Of a stretch of DNA of 64,000 nt, positions 45,494 through 54,698 are shown piece after piece; the first letter of the stretch is position 1; each line of letters begins with the position of its first letter. The notes beneath the pieces are model-generated. The model saw nothing but the letters and a program-made list of their open reading frames with translations. It made no database searches and was not told where the DNA came from. This DNA is from Chimaeribacter coloradensis (GTDB lineage: Bacteria > Pseudomonadota > Gammaproteobacteria > Enterobacterales > Enterobacteriaceae): the NCBI RefSeq assembly GCF_002858715.1, contig NZ_PJZH01000007.1, forward strand, positions 62,001 through 126,000, in the 5' to 3' direction. A program made the translations under genes and the position numbers.

Positions 45494-48115
45494 ATGCGTC
45501 CTCCAAAAAACATTACCTCTGATTTACCCGGCATTCCCTACCGTCAGTGCCCGGCTAAAACCTGGCAGCGACAAGACAACAAGATTGTGCTGGGCCAGGA
45601 TGTATTTACCCATTGCTTAATTGTCGGGCATATTGCCCGCCGCCTGATCGCCCTGTTTCCCGTTGCACTGCGCCGGGTGTTATTTCCGTCCGGCAGTGCG
45701 CTGAGTGCCGCCAGCCATGATGTCGGAAAAGTCTCCCCCACCTTTGCCGAAAAACTGCTGCGCGCCCTGGGTGACTACCTCCCCAATACGCACCCGGCGC
45801 TCCGGCATAGTAATCCGTCACTGGAGGCCCAGTGGGGCGGCCATGCCGGTGTCAGCCAGCTGACGTTGGCCGCGCTGCGTGTGCCGCCTTATGTCGCGGA
45901 AATCGCCGGGCAGCATCATGGCTTTTCGCCCCCGGTGGCCCATTATCACGCAGCACAGCCGGTGTTTGGCGGAGAAACCTGGCAGGCAGAACGGGCCGCC
46001 CTTCTGGCAGCATTGCAACAGGAGATGCAGGAGCCGTGGCCGGCACTGAACCCGGCGCAGGCCAGGGCGCTCGCCGGGCTGACAACCGTGGCGGACTGGA
46101 TCGGCTCCGGTAAGGCGTTTGACGATCCGGCCCAACCCTGGGAGCCGAAAATCGAACCGGCCCTGGCGGCGGCCGGTTTTATGCCGTTTCACCTGAAGCC
46201 CGGCCTGAGCTTTGCGCAGATCTTTGGTTTTGCCCCCCACCCGGCCCAGCAACAACTGGTTGCCGGCCTTGACGGCCCAGGGGTTTATCTGCTGGAAGCC
46301 CCGATGGGAATGGGCAAAACAGAAGCAGCCCTGTATGCCGCCTATACCGCCCTTCAGGCCGGATACGCGACAGGCATCTACTTTGCCCTGCCGACACAGC
46401 TGACCTCCAACAAGATTTACGAGCGGTTCACCCCCTTTCTGAACGCTATCCTGGCTGAAGAGGGCCCCAACCGGCGGGCGTTGTTACTGCATAGCCAGGC
46501 GTGGCTGGCCCACACCGCCCTGGGTGAGGAGGGGGAACCGGGGCAGAGCTGGTTTGATCAAAGCAAGCGCGGCCTGCTGGCCCCGTTTGCCGTGGGGACG
46601 CTTGATCAGGCCCTGATGGCGGCCATGCATGTCAAACATGGGTTTGTGCGGGCGTTCGGGCTGGCCGGCAAAGTCGTTATTCTTGATGAAGTCCATACCT
46701 ATGACGCCTACACCGGCACGATCATGGACGCATTGGTTGCGCTGCTGAAGGCGCTGCACTGCACGGTGATTGTGCTCAGCGCCACCCTCAGCAACGCACG
46801 GCGGGCAGCCTTGCTGGGGCAGCCGGTGTGCGGCGACCGTGCTGCGGCACACAGCCGCTCTCCGTCTTCTCTCCCTTATCCGCTTATCAGCGCGCTGTCT
46901 GCCAACGGGCTGAATGAGGTGCCGCTGACGCCGCCCCCTTCCCATCGCGTCGCGCTCGCCTGGTGCCGCGAAGCCGAGGCACGGGAGGAGGCGCTGCGAC
47001 GGGCGAAGGCGGGGCAACAGGTCTTGTGGATTGAAAACAGCGTCGCGGATGCGCAGACCTGCTTTTTGGATCTGGCAGCCCGTGCAGCCGCAGAGGGCGT
47101 GGCCTGTGGTTTGCTGCATTCACGCTATACCGCCGCCGACCGGCAGCAGCGGGAGGCGGAATGGGTCACGCTGTTCGGCAAAACCGGCCATACCCGCCGC
47201 GGCCTTCAGGGGCGAATCCTGTTCGGCAGCCCGGTACTTGAGCAGTCGCTGGATTGTGATGCTGACTTTTTAATCACCCGGTTCTGCCCGACCGATATGC
47301 TGTTACAGCGTTTAGGGCGCTTATGGCGGCACCGGGAGACACCACGCCCGGCAGAGGCCCGTTGCGAGGCCTGGATTATCGCCCCTGACCTGCACGCAGC
47401 CTGTGAAAACCCCGCCCTGTTCGGCCGCAGCCGGTCTGTTTACAGCCCTTATGTGCTCTGCCGCAGCCTTGAGGTGTGGTCAGCCCGTACCCACCTCACG
47501 CTGCCTGAGGATATCCGCCCGTTGATTGAAGCCACCTATTCCCCCCGGCCGGAGCAGGGGGCGATGCGGAAATGGCTTCACCAGCTGGATCACGGTGTGC
47601 GCGGGCAGCGCGGGCGGCTGGCCCTGCAACAACTGGCGCGCCTCTCCCTCTCGTTTGACGGCATCACCCTGCCGGAACACAAAGCCGCAACCCGCTACAG
47701 CGAAACCGAAAGCGCGGATCTGCTGCTCTTGCGCCAGATCCGTTTTCTGCCGGGGCAGCACGCCACGCAGCTCACCCTGCTGGATGGCCGGGTGCTGCAC
47801 CTTCCCCACCGGCGTTCTGCACTTAATCCGCCGGAATGGCGCGCCCTGGCCGCAACGCTGGCGCAACAGGTCGTCCGGGTGCCGGCACATCAGGCCCCCG
47901 CTGCCCTGCCCCGTCGCCTGCTGGCGGAGGCCGGTTTCCATCACTGTTTCTCTCTGGGCGATCCCGCTCAGGATGAGGCGCTGCTGCGGGTCGCGCGGGT
48001 CAACCCGGACGGCAGTATGCAGGGCTGGCAGTGCGACAGCCTGAATGAGCGTTACCGGCTGGATTACTCCCTCCCTCTTGGCTTTCGTGCCAGAGAATAT
48101 AAGGAAATGTCATGA
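45494..48115 (+). CDS. cas3: CRISPR-associated helicase-nuclease Cas3 (type I-E)
   Basis: Degrades DNA bound by Cascade. 873 residues from the chosen start, against 888 in E. coli. The N-terminal HD nuclease has His46, His75-Asp76 (SHDVGKVSP), His117 and His141-142. The helicase has Walker A GMGKT at 272-276, DEVH at 398-401 and SATL at 429, then the second RecA domain (LFGSPVLEQSLDCDADFLITRFCPTDMLLQRLGRLWRH). The frame is open for 110 codons upstream, but that part is AT-rich, Asn/Lys/Tyr-biased and lies in the leader region, so I start at MRPPKN. No good ribosome site precedes either ATG. It overlaps cse1 by 4 bp. Confidence 0.93.
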   Translation: MRPPKNITSDLPGIPYRQCPAKTWQRQDNKIVLGQDVFTHCLIVGHIARRLIALFPVALRRVLFPSGSALSAASHDVGKVSPTFAEKLLRALGDYLPNTHPALRHSNPSLEAQWGGHAGVSQLTLAALRVPPYVAEIAGQHHGFSPPVAHYHAAQPVFGGETWQAERAALLAALQQEMQEPWPALNPAQARALAGLTTVADWIGSGKAFDDPAQPWEPKIEPALAAAGFMPFHLKPGLSFAQIFGFAPHPAQQQLVAGLDGPGVYLLEAPMGMGKTEAALYAAYTALQAGYATGIYFALPTQLTSNKIYERFTPFLNAILAEEGPNRRALLLHSQAWLAHTALGEEGEPGQSWFDQSKRGLLAPFAVGTLDQALMAAMHVKHGFVRAFGLAGKVVILDEVHTYDAYTGTIMDALVALLKALHCTVIVLSATLSNARRAALLGQPVCGDRAAAHSRSPSSLPYPLISALSANGLNEVPLTPPPSHRVALAWCREAEAREEALRRAKAGQQVLWIENSVADAQTCFLDLAARAAAEGVACGLLHSRYTAADRQQREAEWVTLFGKTGHTRRGLQGRILFGSPVLEQSLDCDADFLITRFCPTDMLLQRLGRLWRHRETPRPAEARCEAWIIAPDLHAACENPALFGRSRSVYSPYVLCRSLEVWSARTHLTLPEDIRPLIEATYSPRPEQGAMRKWLHQLDHGVRGQRGRLALQQLARLSLSFDGITLPEHKAATRYSETESADLLLLRQIRFLPGQHATQLTLLDGRVLHLPHRRSALNPPEWRALAATLAQQVVRVPAHQAPAALPRRLLAEAGFHHCFSLGDPAQDEALLRVARVNPDGSMQGWQCDSLNERYRLDYSLPLGFRAREYKEMS

Positions 48116-49587
48116 GCTCTTTTAACCTGATTGACCACCCCTGGCTGCCCGTGGCGGACGGGCCGGACATCTCGCTGCGTGAGCTGTTCAGCACCCCCGG
48201 CTACCGGATGTTGGGCGGCACGCCGCCGCAAAAAATCGCATTGATGAAATGTTTGCAGGCCATCGCCCAGGCCGCGGCCACACCGGAAAGCGAGGCGCAA
48301 TGGCAGGCGGGCGGCTGGCAGGCGATGCAGGCGCAGTGCCTCGTCTATCTGGAGCGCTGGCATGACCGTTTTGACCTCTATGGCGAACGGCCTTTTTTGC
48401 AGATGCCCGCCATCAGCGCCGCCAAAATCCGGCCGTATGGCGCGGTTATCCCTGAGATCGCAACCGGCAACACCTCTGTGCTCAGCCAGTGGCAGGTGGA
48501 AAAACCGTTGAGTGACGCCCAGAAAGCGCTGCTGCTGCTCACCCAGATGGGCGGCGCGCTCGGCGGGAAAAAAGCCGATAACAGCGTGGTGCTGACGCCC
48601 GGTTACCCGGGGAAAACCAAAGAGAACGGCAATATCTCCAGCGGCGGCCCCGGCCCGGCAGTCGCTTCTCGCGGCCTGCTGCACAGCCTGGTGCTGGGTG
48701 AGCATTTGCTGCAAACCCTGTGGCTGAACCTGTTTACGCCCTCTGCCGTGCAGGCAATGTTTCCCGGCGGCATCGGCACCCCACCCTGGGAGCAGATGCC
48801 GGCAGGGGAAGATTGCCTGGTGGCGCAACAGCTGAAACAGACCCTGATGGGCCGCCTGGTGCCGCTTAACCGTTTCTGCCTGCTGACAGAGACAGGGTTG
48901 CACTATTCGGAAGGGATCCTCCACGCCAACTATGCCGACGGCGTCTGGGATCCTACCGTGGCGGTCGATAACCAGGGCAAAAAGCCCCGCGCGATCTGGG
49001 CCGATCCGGAGAGGCGCCCGTGGCGGCAGCTCACCGCCCTGCTCAGCTTTATGGGCCAGGCCCGGCGCGTCACCTGCCTGCAACTTCAGGTGGCCGTGCC
49101 GCGCGCCCTGTGCCACACCACAACGTTTGCCATCTGGAGCGGTGGGTTGCGCGTCAGCAGCAATGCCGGGGAGCAGTATCCTACCGGCGGTGATGACATC
49201 GTTGACTCACTGGTCTGGCTGAACAGTGCCTGGATCGGTGAGCAGTGGTTTGAGCAGTTACAGGCGGCATTCCACCAGCTGGAACGCCTGGAAAAAACGT
49301 TGTATGCCGCCTGTTGCGGTTATTTCAGAACGCTGAATGTAGAGGGCAACGCGTTGGCCGCTCAGGCCACCCACCGCTTCTGGCAACAGGCTGAAGCCCT
49401 GTTTACCGCGCTGGTCGAGGCCTGCGGCAGCCCCGGCGGAACCGCCCTGCTTCCGCTTTACCGCCGGCTGTCCGGCCATATCCAGCAGATTTATAACCAA
49501 TTTTGCCCGGCTGAAAGCGCCCGGCAGCTGGACGCCTGGGCAAAATGCCGCCCGCGTCTCTTCCTTCAACCTAAGGAGGTTTTATGA
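48112..49587 (+). CDS. cse1: Cascade large subunit Cse1 (Cas8e)
   Basis: 491 residues (E. coli Cse1 502). Recognises the PAM and recruits Cas3. The N-terminus FNLIDHPWLPVADGPDISLRELFSTPGYRMLGGTPPQKIALMKCL is the family hallmark. LLTQMGGALGGKKADNSVV is near residue 145, with the C-terminal four-helix bundle after about 375. It starts within the cas3 stop (ATGA) and overlaps cse2 by 4 bp, indicating coupled translation. Confidence 0.95.
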   Translation: MSSFNLIDHPWLPVADGPDISLRELFSTPGYRMLGGTPPQKIALMKCLQAIAQAAATPESEAQWQAGGWQAMQAQCLVYLERWHDRFDLYGERPFLQMPAISAAKIRPYGAVIPEIATGNTSVLSQWQVEKPLSDAQKALLLLTQMGGALGGKKADNSVVLTPGYPGKTKENGNISSGGPGPAVASRGLLHSLVLGEHLLQTLWLNLFTPSAVQAMFPGGIGTPPWEQMPAGEDCLVAQQLKQTLMGRLVPLNRFCLLTETGLHYSEGILHANYADGVWDPTVAVDNQGKKPRAIWADPERRPWRQLTALLSFMGQARRVTCLQLQVAVPRALCHTTTFAIWSGGLRVSSNAGEQYPTGGDDIVDSLVWLNSAWIGEQWFEQLQAAFHQLERLEKTLYAACCGYFRTLNVEGNALAAQATHRFWQQAEALFTALVEACGSPGGTALLPLYRRLSGHIQQIYNQFCPAESARQLDAWAKCRPRLFLQPKEVL

Positions 49588-50117
49588 CACCCGCCGGTAG
49601 CCCTACCCGACCGGACAAAGCCGGTCAGTTTGTCAGCGGCATTTTTACCTATTGCACCACCAACAAAGGGTTAGCCGCGCGCCTGCGCCGGGCTGACAAC
49701 CCGGACACCGAAACACAGAGCTGGGAGGTGCTGGCCGCCTGGCGCATCAATCTTGAGTGGGAAGATGAACGGCTGCCCTATGCCACGGTTGCCGCTGCCA
49801 TTGCCCGCAGTAAACAGGCCCATAACGGCAGCCTCTCCCTCGGCCGGGCGCTGGCCGCCTGCTATGACAACAACCCGGAAAACGCCCAGGGCAAAGCCAG
49901 GCTGCGCCGCCTGCTGGCCTGCCACACCACGCCGGAGTTGTGCCGCATCCTGCGCCCGCTGCTGCGGCTGATTGAGAATAAGGTCTCCGCCGTGCTGGAT
50001 TACCACCGCCTGTTAAACCAGTTGCTGCGTTTTCAGGGCAATCCCCAACGGATTAAAGCGCAATGGGCCGGTGAATTTTACGGCGCACTGGATGAAGAGG
50101 CGGCAGGGAATGACTGA
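49584..50117 (+). CDS. cse2: Cascade small subunit Cse2 (Cas11e)
   Basis: 177 residues, somewhat longer than the E. coli protein (about 160). Helical dimer subunit that stabilises the R-loop. Family features include the early SGIFTYCTTNKGLAARLRRADNPDTETQSWEVLAAW and GKARLRRLLACHTTPELCRILRPLLRLI. It is preceded by AAGGAGG. It overlaps cas6e by 8 bp. Confidence 0.92.
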   Translation: MTPAGSPTRPDKAGQFVSGIFTYCTTNKGLAARLRRADNPDTETQSWEVLAAWRINLEWEDERLPYATVAAAIARSKQAHNGSLSLGRALAACYDNNPENAQGKARLRRLLACHTTPELCRILRPLLRLIENKVSAVLDYHRLLNQLLRFQGNPQRIKAQWAGEFYGALDEEAAGND

Positions 50118-50760
50118 TTTATATCTCAGTGAGCTTACGCTCGACCGCCGGGCCATGCAGGGCCTGCGCATCACCGATGCCTATTCACTGCACCGCGTGG
50201 TCTACAGCCTTTTTCATGACTGGCGCAGCGATGCCGAAAAGTTCACCAGTCTCCCCAGCGGCATTGTGTTTGCTGACCGGGGCGGCGATCTGCGTGGCCG
50301 CCATGTGCTGATGCTTTCAGACCGCCCGCCGCTGGCGACGGACATTGACGGCTACGGCCATGTCAACAGCAAGCCCCTGCCGGACAGCTTCTTTAACCAC
50401 ACGCGCTACCGCTTTCAGCTGATCGTCAACCCGACCCGCCGGGACGCCCGGAGCCATAAGCTGATCCCGGTCAGGGGGCGTGAGGCAATAGCGGACTGGT
50501 TCTGCCGTCGCGCGCCGCAAAACTGGGGGTTTACCGTCGCCCCCGCGTCACTGCAAATCAGCCGGGTTGAAGTGCAGTGTTTCAACGATAAGGCCCGGCG
50601 GCCGGTCACGCTGGCGCAGGCCCACCTGAATGGCCTGTTGCAGGTCACCGATCCCGTGCGTTTCCGTCACAGCGTTGCGGCCGGCATTGGCCGCGGGCGC
50701 GCCTTCGGCTGCGGCCTGCTGCAACTGGCTCCCTTTACTGATGCGCTTTTTGATAAATAA
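50110..50760 (+). CDS. cas6e: crRNA-processing endonuclease Cas6e
   Basis: 216 residues from the ATG at 50,110 (MTDLYLSELTL); an upstream ATG lies inside cse2 and would add 13 unrelated residues. Cleaves pre-crRNA at the base of the repeat stem and stays in Cascade. The catalytic histidine is predicted at His28 (DAYSLHRVVYSLF), matching E. coli His20 (YQLHQGLW). The C-terminal glycine-rich RNA-binding loop GIGRGRAFGCGLLQLAPF matches the E. coli loop. In the E. coli operon cas6e follows cas5; here it precedes cas7. Confidence 0.94.
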   Translation: MTDLYLSELTLDRRAMQGLRITDAYSLHRVVYSLFHDWRSDAEKFTSLPSGIVFADRGGDLRGRHVLMLSDRPPLATDIDGYGHVNSKPLPDSFFNHTRYRFQLIVNPTRRDARSHKLIPVRGREAIADWFCRRAPQNWGFTVAPASLQISRVEVQCFNDKARRPVTLAQAHLNGLLQVTDPVRFRHSVAAGIGRGRAFGCGLLQLAPFTDALFDK

Positions 50761-50769
50761 GGAACAGCA

Positions 50770-51798
50770 ATGAACACGTCATATAAGAACTTACGTATTG
50801 AATATCACATCCTGCAATCCTTCCCGGTCAGTTGCCTGAACCGGGATGACGTCGGTGCGCCCAAAAGTGCCCTGGTGGGCGGCACCAGCCGGGCGCGCGT
50901 CAGCTCGCAGTGCTGGAAACGCCAGGTGCGCCTGACCCTGAAAGCGCTTGGGGTGACGCTGGGCGTGCGCACCAAAAAAGTGGCCCCGCTGATTGCAGAG
51001 GCGTGCCGCGGGCTGGGTGCCCCTGAAGAGGCTGCACAGGCATGCGCATCGGCGCTGGCTGCCGCATTCAGTGATGACACCCTGCTGTTTATCAGCCGCC
51101 ATGAGGCGCAGGCGCTGGCGGAGTATGCCCGGCAGATTGAATTCGATGCCGGGAAAATTAACAGCAAAGAGCTGGCAAAATTATTGAAAAAAGTGGTCAA
51201 CCCGGCGCTGGACGCGCTGGACATTGCGCTGTTCGGCCGGATGGTGGCCAAAGCCACGGAGCTGAATGTCGAGGCGGCCGCCTCGTTTTCCCACGCCATT
51301 TCCACTCACCGTGTCAGCAACGAAGTGGAATTCTTTACCGCGATGGATGATGCCCACCCCGACGCCATCTCCGCCCATATGGGCAGCCTGGAGTTTAATG
51401 CCGCGACTTACTACCGCTACATCAGCCTGGATCTGGGCCAGCTGGCGCAGACCCTCAGCCCGGAGGATCTGCCTGACGCCGTGGCGGCGTTTACCCAGGC
51501 GCTGTTTCTGGCCGTGCCGTCGGCACGGCAGGCGACCATGTCCGGTGCCAGCCCGTGGGACTTTGCACGGGTGCTGGTGCGGCGCGGCCAGCGGCTGCAA
51601 ATGCCGTGCGAGACCGCCGTCAAAGCCCGTGACGGGGGTTACCTCGCGCCCAGCATTGAGGCGCTGACAACCTGGCTGGATAAACAGGAAGCGCTGCACG
51701 GCTCCCTGTTCGGCAAAGTGGCGGCTTATGAGTATGGCAAACGGGCCGATTTTTCTATTGACGATCTGGTCAATGCCCTGAAACAGCAAGTGGGGTAA
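50770..51798 (+). CDS. cas7: Cascade backbone subunit Cas7e (Cse4)
   Basis: 342 residues (E. coli CasC 363). Six copies form the crRNA-binding backbone. The N-terminus RIEYHILQSFPVSCLNRDDVGAPKSALVGGTSRARVSSQCWKRQVR is diagnostic of Cas7e. Later blocks are DIALFGRMVAKATELNVEAAASFSHAISTHRVSNEVEFFTAMDD and SAHMGSLEFNAATYYRYISLDLGQL. A TAAGGAAC ribosome site lies in the 9-bp gap after cas6e. Confidence 0.96.
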   Translation: MNTSYKNLRIEYHILQSFPVSCLNRDDVGAPKSALVGGTSRARVSSQCWKRQVRLTLKALGVTLGVRTKKVAPLIAEACRGLGAPEEAAQACASALAAAFSDDTLLFISRHEAQALAEYARQIEFDAGKINSKELAKLLKKVVNPALDALDIALFGRMVAKATELNVEAAASFSHAISTHRVSNEVEFFTAMDDAHPDAISAHMGSLEFNAATYYRYISLDLGQLAQTLSPEDLPDAVAAFTQALFLAVPSARQATMSGASPWDFARVLVRRGQRLQMPCETAVKARDGGYLAPSIEALTTWLDKQEALHGSLFGKVAAYEYGKRADFSIDDLVNALKQQVG

Positions 51799-51803
51799 CC
51801 CTT

Positions 51804-52511
51804 ATGCACGCACCTTATATGCTGCTGTGGCTGGAGGCACCCCTTCAGTCCTGGGGTTGCGACTCTAAATTCGGCCGCCGTGATTCCCTGCCTTTTCCAA
51901 GTAAGTCCGGCGTATTGGGGCTGATCTGTTGCGCCCTGGGCGCAGGGGGGGAACAACAGGCGCTGCTGGCTGAGCTGTCAACAGGTGATATGCAGGTGGT
52001 GGCATACGGCCCGGCGGCCCCCGGCGACCGGCCGCCGCTATTGCGGGATTTCCAGATGGTCGGCAGCGGTTATGACGATCGCGATCGCTGGCAAACACTG
52101 TTGATCCCAAAAACCTGCGAAGGCAAAAAACCCGCCATGGGCGGCGGCCCCAAACTGACCCACCGCTACTACGTGCAGGACATGGCCTTTGCCGTACTGC
52201 TGCAACTGCCCGCCGATCAGGCCGCGCGGATCGCCCACTATCTGCACGCCCCGGTGTGGGATCTCTACCTCGGCCGCAAATGTTGTGTTCCTACGGAGTT
52301 TATCTACCAGGGCACCTTTGCGCAGGCGGAAGAGGCAGAGGCACGGGCCGCCGGGCTGGCCGCCGCCAAATCACGCCGGTTCAGCTTCCGGGTGCTGGAG
52401 GGCGAACACGAAGGCGACCTGATGACCCTGAACGATGTCCCGCTGCAATTTGGTGAGCACAAGCGTTACCGCGATCGCCGGGTCACCCTCCAGACGTGGC
52501 AGGCACCGTGA
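51804..52511 (+). CDS. cas5: Cascade subunit Cas5e
   Basis: 235 residues (E. coli CasD 224). Caps the 5' handle of the crRNA. The N-terminus MLLWLEAPLQSWGCDSKFGRRDSLPFPSKSGVLGLICCALG is typical of Cas5e, and PKLTHRYYVQDMAFAVLLQ and APVWDLYLGRKCCVPTEFIYQG are the conserved middle blocks. It is 5 bp after cas7. Its stop overlaps the cas1 start (ATGA). Confidence 0.95.
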   Translation: MHAPYMLLWLEAPLQSWGCDSKFGRRDSLPFPSKSGVLGLICCALGAGGEQQALLAELSTGDMQVVAYGPAAPGDRPPLLRDFQMVGSGYDDRDRWQTLLIPKTCEGKKPAMGGGPKLTHRYYVQDMAFAVLLQLPADQAARIAHYLHAPVWDLYLGRKCCVPTEFIYQGTFAQAEEAEARAAGLAAAKSRRFSFRVLEGEHEGDLMTLNDVPLQFGEHKRYRDRRVTLQTWQAP

Positions 52512-53386
52512 TGGCGCAGGGAACCCGGCTGTTTGTCGGCATTACCCGCGATACGCTGCCACAGGTGAAGGATAAGTATCCCTTTGTCTATCTGGAGCGG
52601 GGCCGGCTGGAGATAGATGACAGCAGCGTAAAGTGGCGGGATGCAGACGGCAATGTTGTCCCCCTGCCGGTGGCCACGCTGAATACGCTGCTGTTGGGGC
52701 CGGGCACGACAGTGACCCATGAGGCGATCAAAACGGCGGCCGCTGCCAACTGTGCCGTCTGCTGGGTGGGGGAAGACAGCCTGCTGTTTTATGCGGCCGG
52801 TTTTTTGCCGACGGCAGATACCCGCAACCTCAAACAGCAGATGCGCCTCGCTTCAGAGCCAGGTTCAGCCCTGGCCGTGGCACGGAAAATGTTCGCCTTG
52901 CGTTTTCCAGAAGTGGATCTGACCGGGAAAACCCTGCAGGAGATGATGGGCATGGAGGGCAGCCGGGTGCGGGCGCTTTATCAGCAGAAAGCGGAACAGT
53001 ATCAGGTTGGCTGGCGCGGGCGCCACTTTATCCCTGGGAAGTTTACGCTCAGCGATATGACCAACCAGATCCTGACGGCGTGTAACGCTGCACTGTATGG
53101 CATTCTCTGCTCTGCTATTCATGCAATGGGCTATTCACCGCATATCGGGTTTATTCATTCGGGCAGTCCCCTGCCCTTTGTTTATGACATGGCCGATCTC
53201 TATAAAGCGCCTCTCTGTATCGATCTGGCCTTTTCACTGACGCGTGAGATGGCCGGGTTTTACGACAAACATAAAGTCTCCGCCGCCTTCCGCCAGCGGG
53301 TGATTAGTTTGGATCTGCTGGCACAGGTAGCAATGGACTTAACCACACTGATGGAGGGAAAACGTGCTGGTCGTCGTCGCCAATGA
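52511..53386 (+). CDS. cas1: Spacer-acquisition integrase Cas1 (type I-E)
   Basis: 291 residues from the ATG overlapping the cas5 stop; an ATG five codons upstream in frame is possible. Catalytic metal ligands are predicted at Glu149 (GMEGSRVRALY), His216 (GFIHSGSPLPFVYDMAD) and Asp229, with the same spacing as Glu141, His208 and Asp221 of E. coli Cas1. With all three present the adaptation module looks functional. It overlaps cas2 by 23 bp. Confidence 0.96.
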   Translation: MAQGTRLFVGITRDTLPQVKDKYPFVYLERGRLEIDDSSVKWRDADGNVVPLPVATLNTLLLGPGTTVTHEAIKTAAAANCAVCWVGEDSLLFYAAGFLPTADTRNLKQQMRLASEPGSALAVARKMFALRFPEVDLTGKTLQEMMGMEGSRVRALYQQKAEQYQVGWRGRHFIPGKFTLSDMTNQILTACNAALYGILCSAIHAMGYSPHIGFIHSGSPLPFVYDMADLYKAPLCIDLAFSLTREMAGFYDKHKVSAAFRQRVISLDLLAQVAMDLTTLMEGKRAGRRRQ

Positions 53387-53648
53387 TCTGCCGCCGGCGG
53401 TACGCGGGCGCATGAAACTTTGGTTCGTTGAACCGAAACCTCATGTTTTTGTTTCCGGTTTAAAAGACGCGGTCGCGATAAAGGTAACGGAGTATTTGAT
53501 TCGTCATTGCCCGGCAGATGCAGGCGTCATCATTTTCCGCTCTCTTCTTGTGCCGCCCGGTTATGTTATCCGGGTGATCGGCACACCTAAAAAAGAGCAC
53601 ACGGAGCTCTCAGGCCTGCAACTGGTGTTTGAGTCTTTTCTCCCCTAA
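53364..53648 (+). CDS. cas2: Cas2 (type I-E)
   Basis: 94 residues, GTG start behind GGAGGG within the end of cas1. Central dimer of the Cas1-Cas2 integrase. The sequence LVVVANDLPPAVRGRMKLWFVEPKPHVFVSGLKDAVAIKVTEYLI is the CasE-type Cas2 (YgbF family) rather than the classic ferredoxin-like Cas2 seen in other subtypes. A terminator follows directly. Confidence 0.94.
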   Translation: MLVVVANDLPPAVRGRMKLWFVEPKPHVFVSGLKDAVAIKVTEYLIRHCPADAGVIIFRSLLVPPGYVIRVIGTPKKEHTELSGLQLVFESFLP

Positions 53649-53651
53649 TCC

Positions 53652-53684
53652 CTGCCCCACACTGTGGGGCAGTTTCTTTTTTTA
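53652..53684 (+). terminator. Terminator after cas2
   Basis: Stem CTGCCCCA/TGGGGCAG with a 5-nt loop, then TTTCTTTTTTT, 3 bp after the cas2 stop. It closes the cas operon before CRISPR-2. Confidence 0.95.
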
Positions 53685-53695
53685 TCTCTCAGAAT

Positions 53696-54698
53696 AAATG
53701 GCCTCCTACGCAGGCGGGAAGAGTGACCGACGTCTTAGAAGGCCGTTTCCTTCCGAGAAACACCCCACGTACGTGGGGAAGAGATCATCTTGCCTTTAGT
53801 GCTTACTGCCACCTTGGACACACCCCTACACACGTGGGGAAAAGACCTGGGCCGCAGCAATCTCTAAGGAGAGCTAGGAAACACCCCCACGCACGTGGGG
53901 AAGAGTCCAAGGCTTTAGGCTTGGCATTCGATAAGGCAGAAACACCCCCACGCACGTGGGGAAGAGGGGCGCTGCCTTTTGCAGCCGGCACTTTCCCTGG
54001 AAACACCCCCACGCACGTGGGGAAGAGTCAATGCAGGAGCTGCGCGCCCTGGTCGAGGCAGAAACACCCCCACGCACGTGGGGAAGAGCTGGCTGGAGTG
54101 ACAGAACCCACACCAGAGCGGGAAACACCCCCACGCACGTGGGGAAGAGCGACCTGAGTTTCTGTCCAGTCAGCAATCTGGGGAAACACCCCCACGCACG
54201 TGGGGAAGAGCCCGTTTGACAGCACGGACAGTGGAACGCCTGAGAAACACCCCCACGCACGTGGGGAAGAGACCCGGCGAGCACGCCCACGAACGCGGAC
54301 ACAAGAAACACCCCCACGCACGTGGGGAAGAGAGATCTGCACAGGACAGATTAGCGGCGCGCAGGGAAACACCCCCACGCACGTGGGGAAGAGCGAGTGG
54401 ACGCTATACAAGGCATCTATCAACAAGAAACACCCCCACGCACGTGGGGAAGAGCTCATGACGGGTCAACAGGTCGTGAATCGCTGGGAAACACCCCCAC
54501 GCACGTGGGGAAGAGCTTTGGCGGCCGCCTCGCGCACTTTGTCATACAGAAACACCCCCACGCACGTGGGGAAGAGCATGGTCAACTATCAGGACTTGTC
54601 CGAGGTGTGGAAACACCCCCACGCACGTGGGGAAGAGTTCCCACGCGTCCTTGAACGTATCCTGCGCCAGGAAACACCCCCACGCACGTGGGGAAGAG
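53696..54698 (-). CRISPR. CRISPR-2, type I-E array: 14 perfect and 3 degenerate repeats
   Basis: Fourteen identical 28-bp repeats run from 53,878 to 54,698 with an exact 61-bp period. On the plus strand the repeat is as in CRISPR-1 except that the loop dinucleotide is CA. Three more units lie at the cas2 end: 53,817 (4 mismatches), 53,757 (27 bp, one C lost, loop TA) and a decayed copy near 53,696-53,723. That gives 16 spacers, 32-33 bp. Repeat polarity and decay at the left both put the leader at the right, so the newest spacer is 54,638-54,670. Confidence 0.96.
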
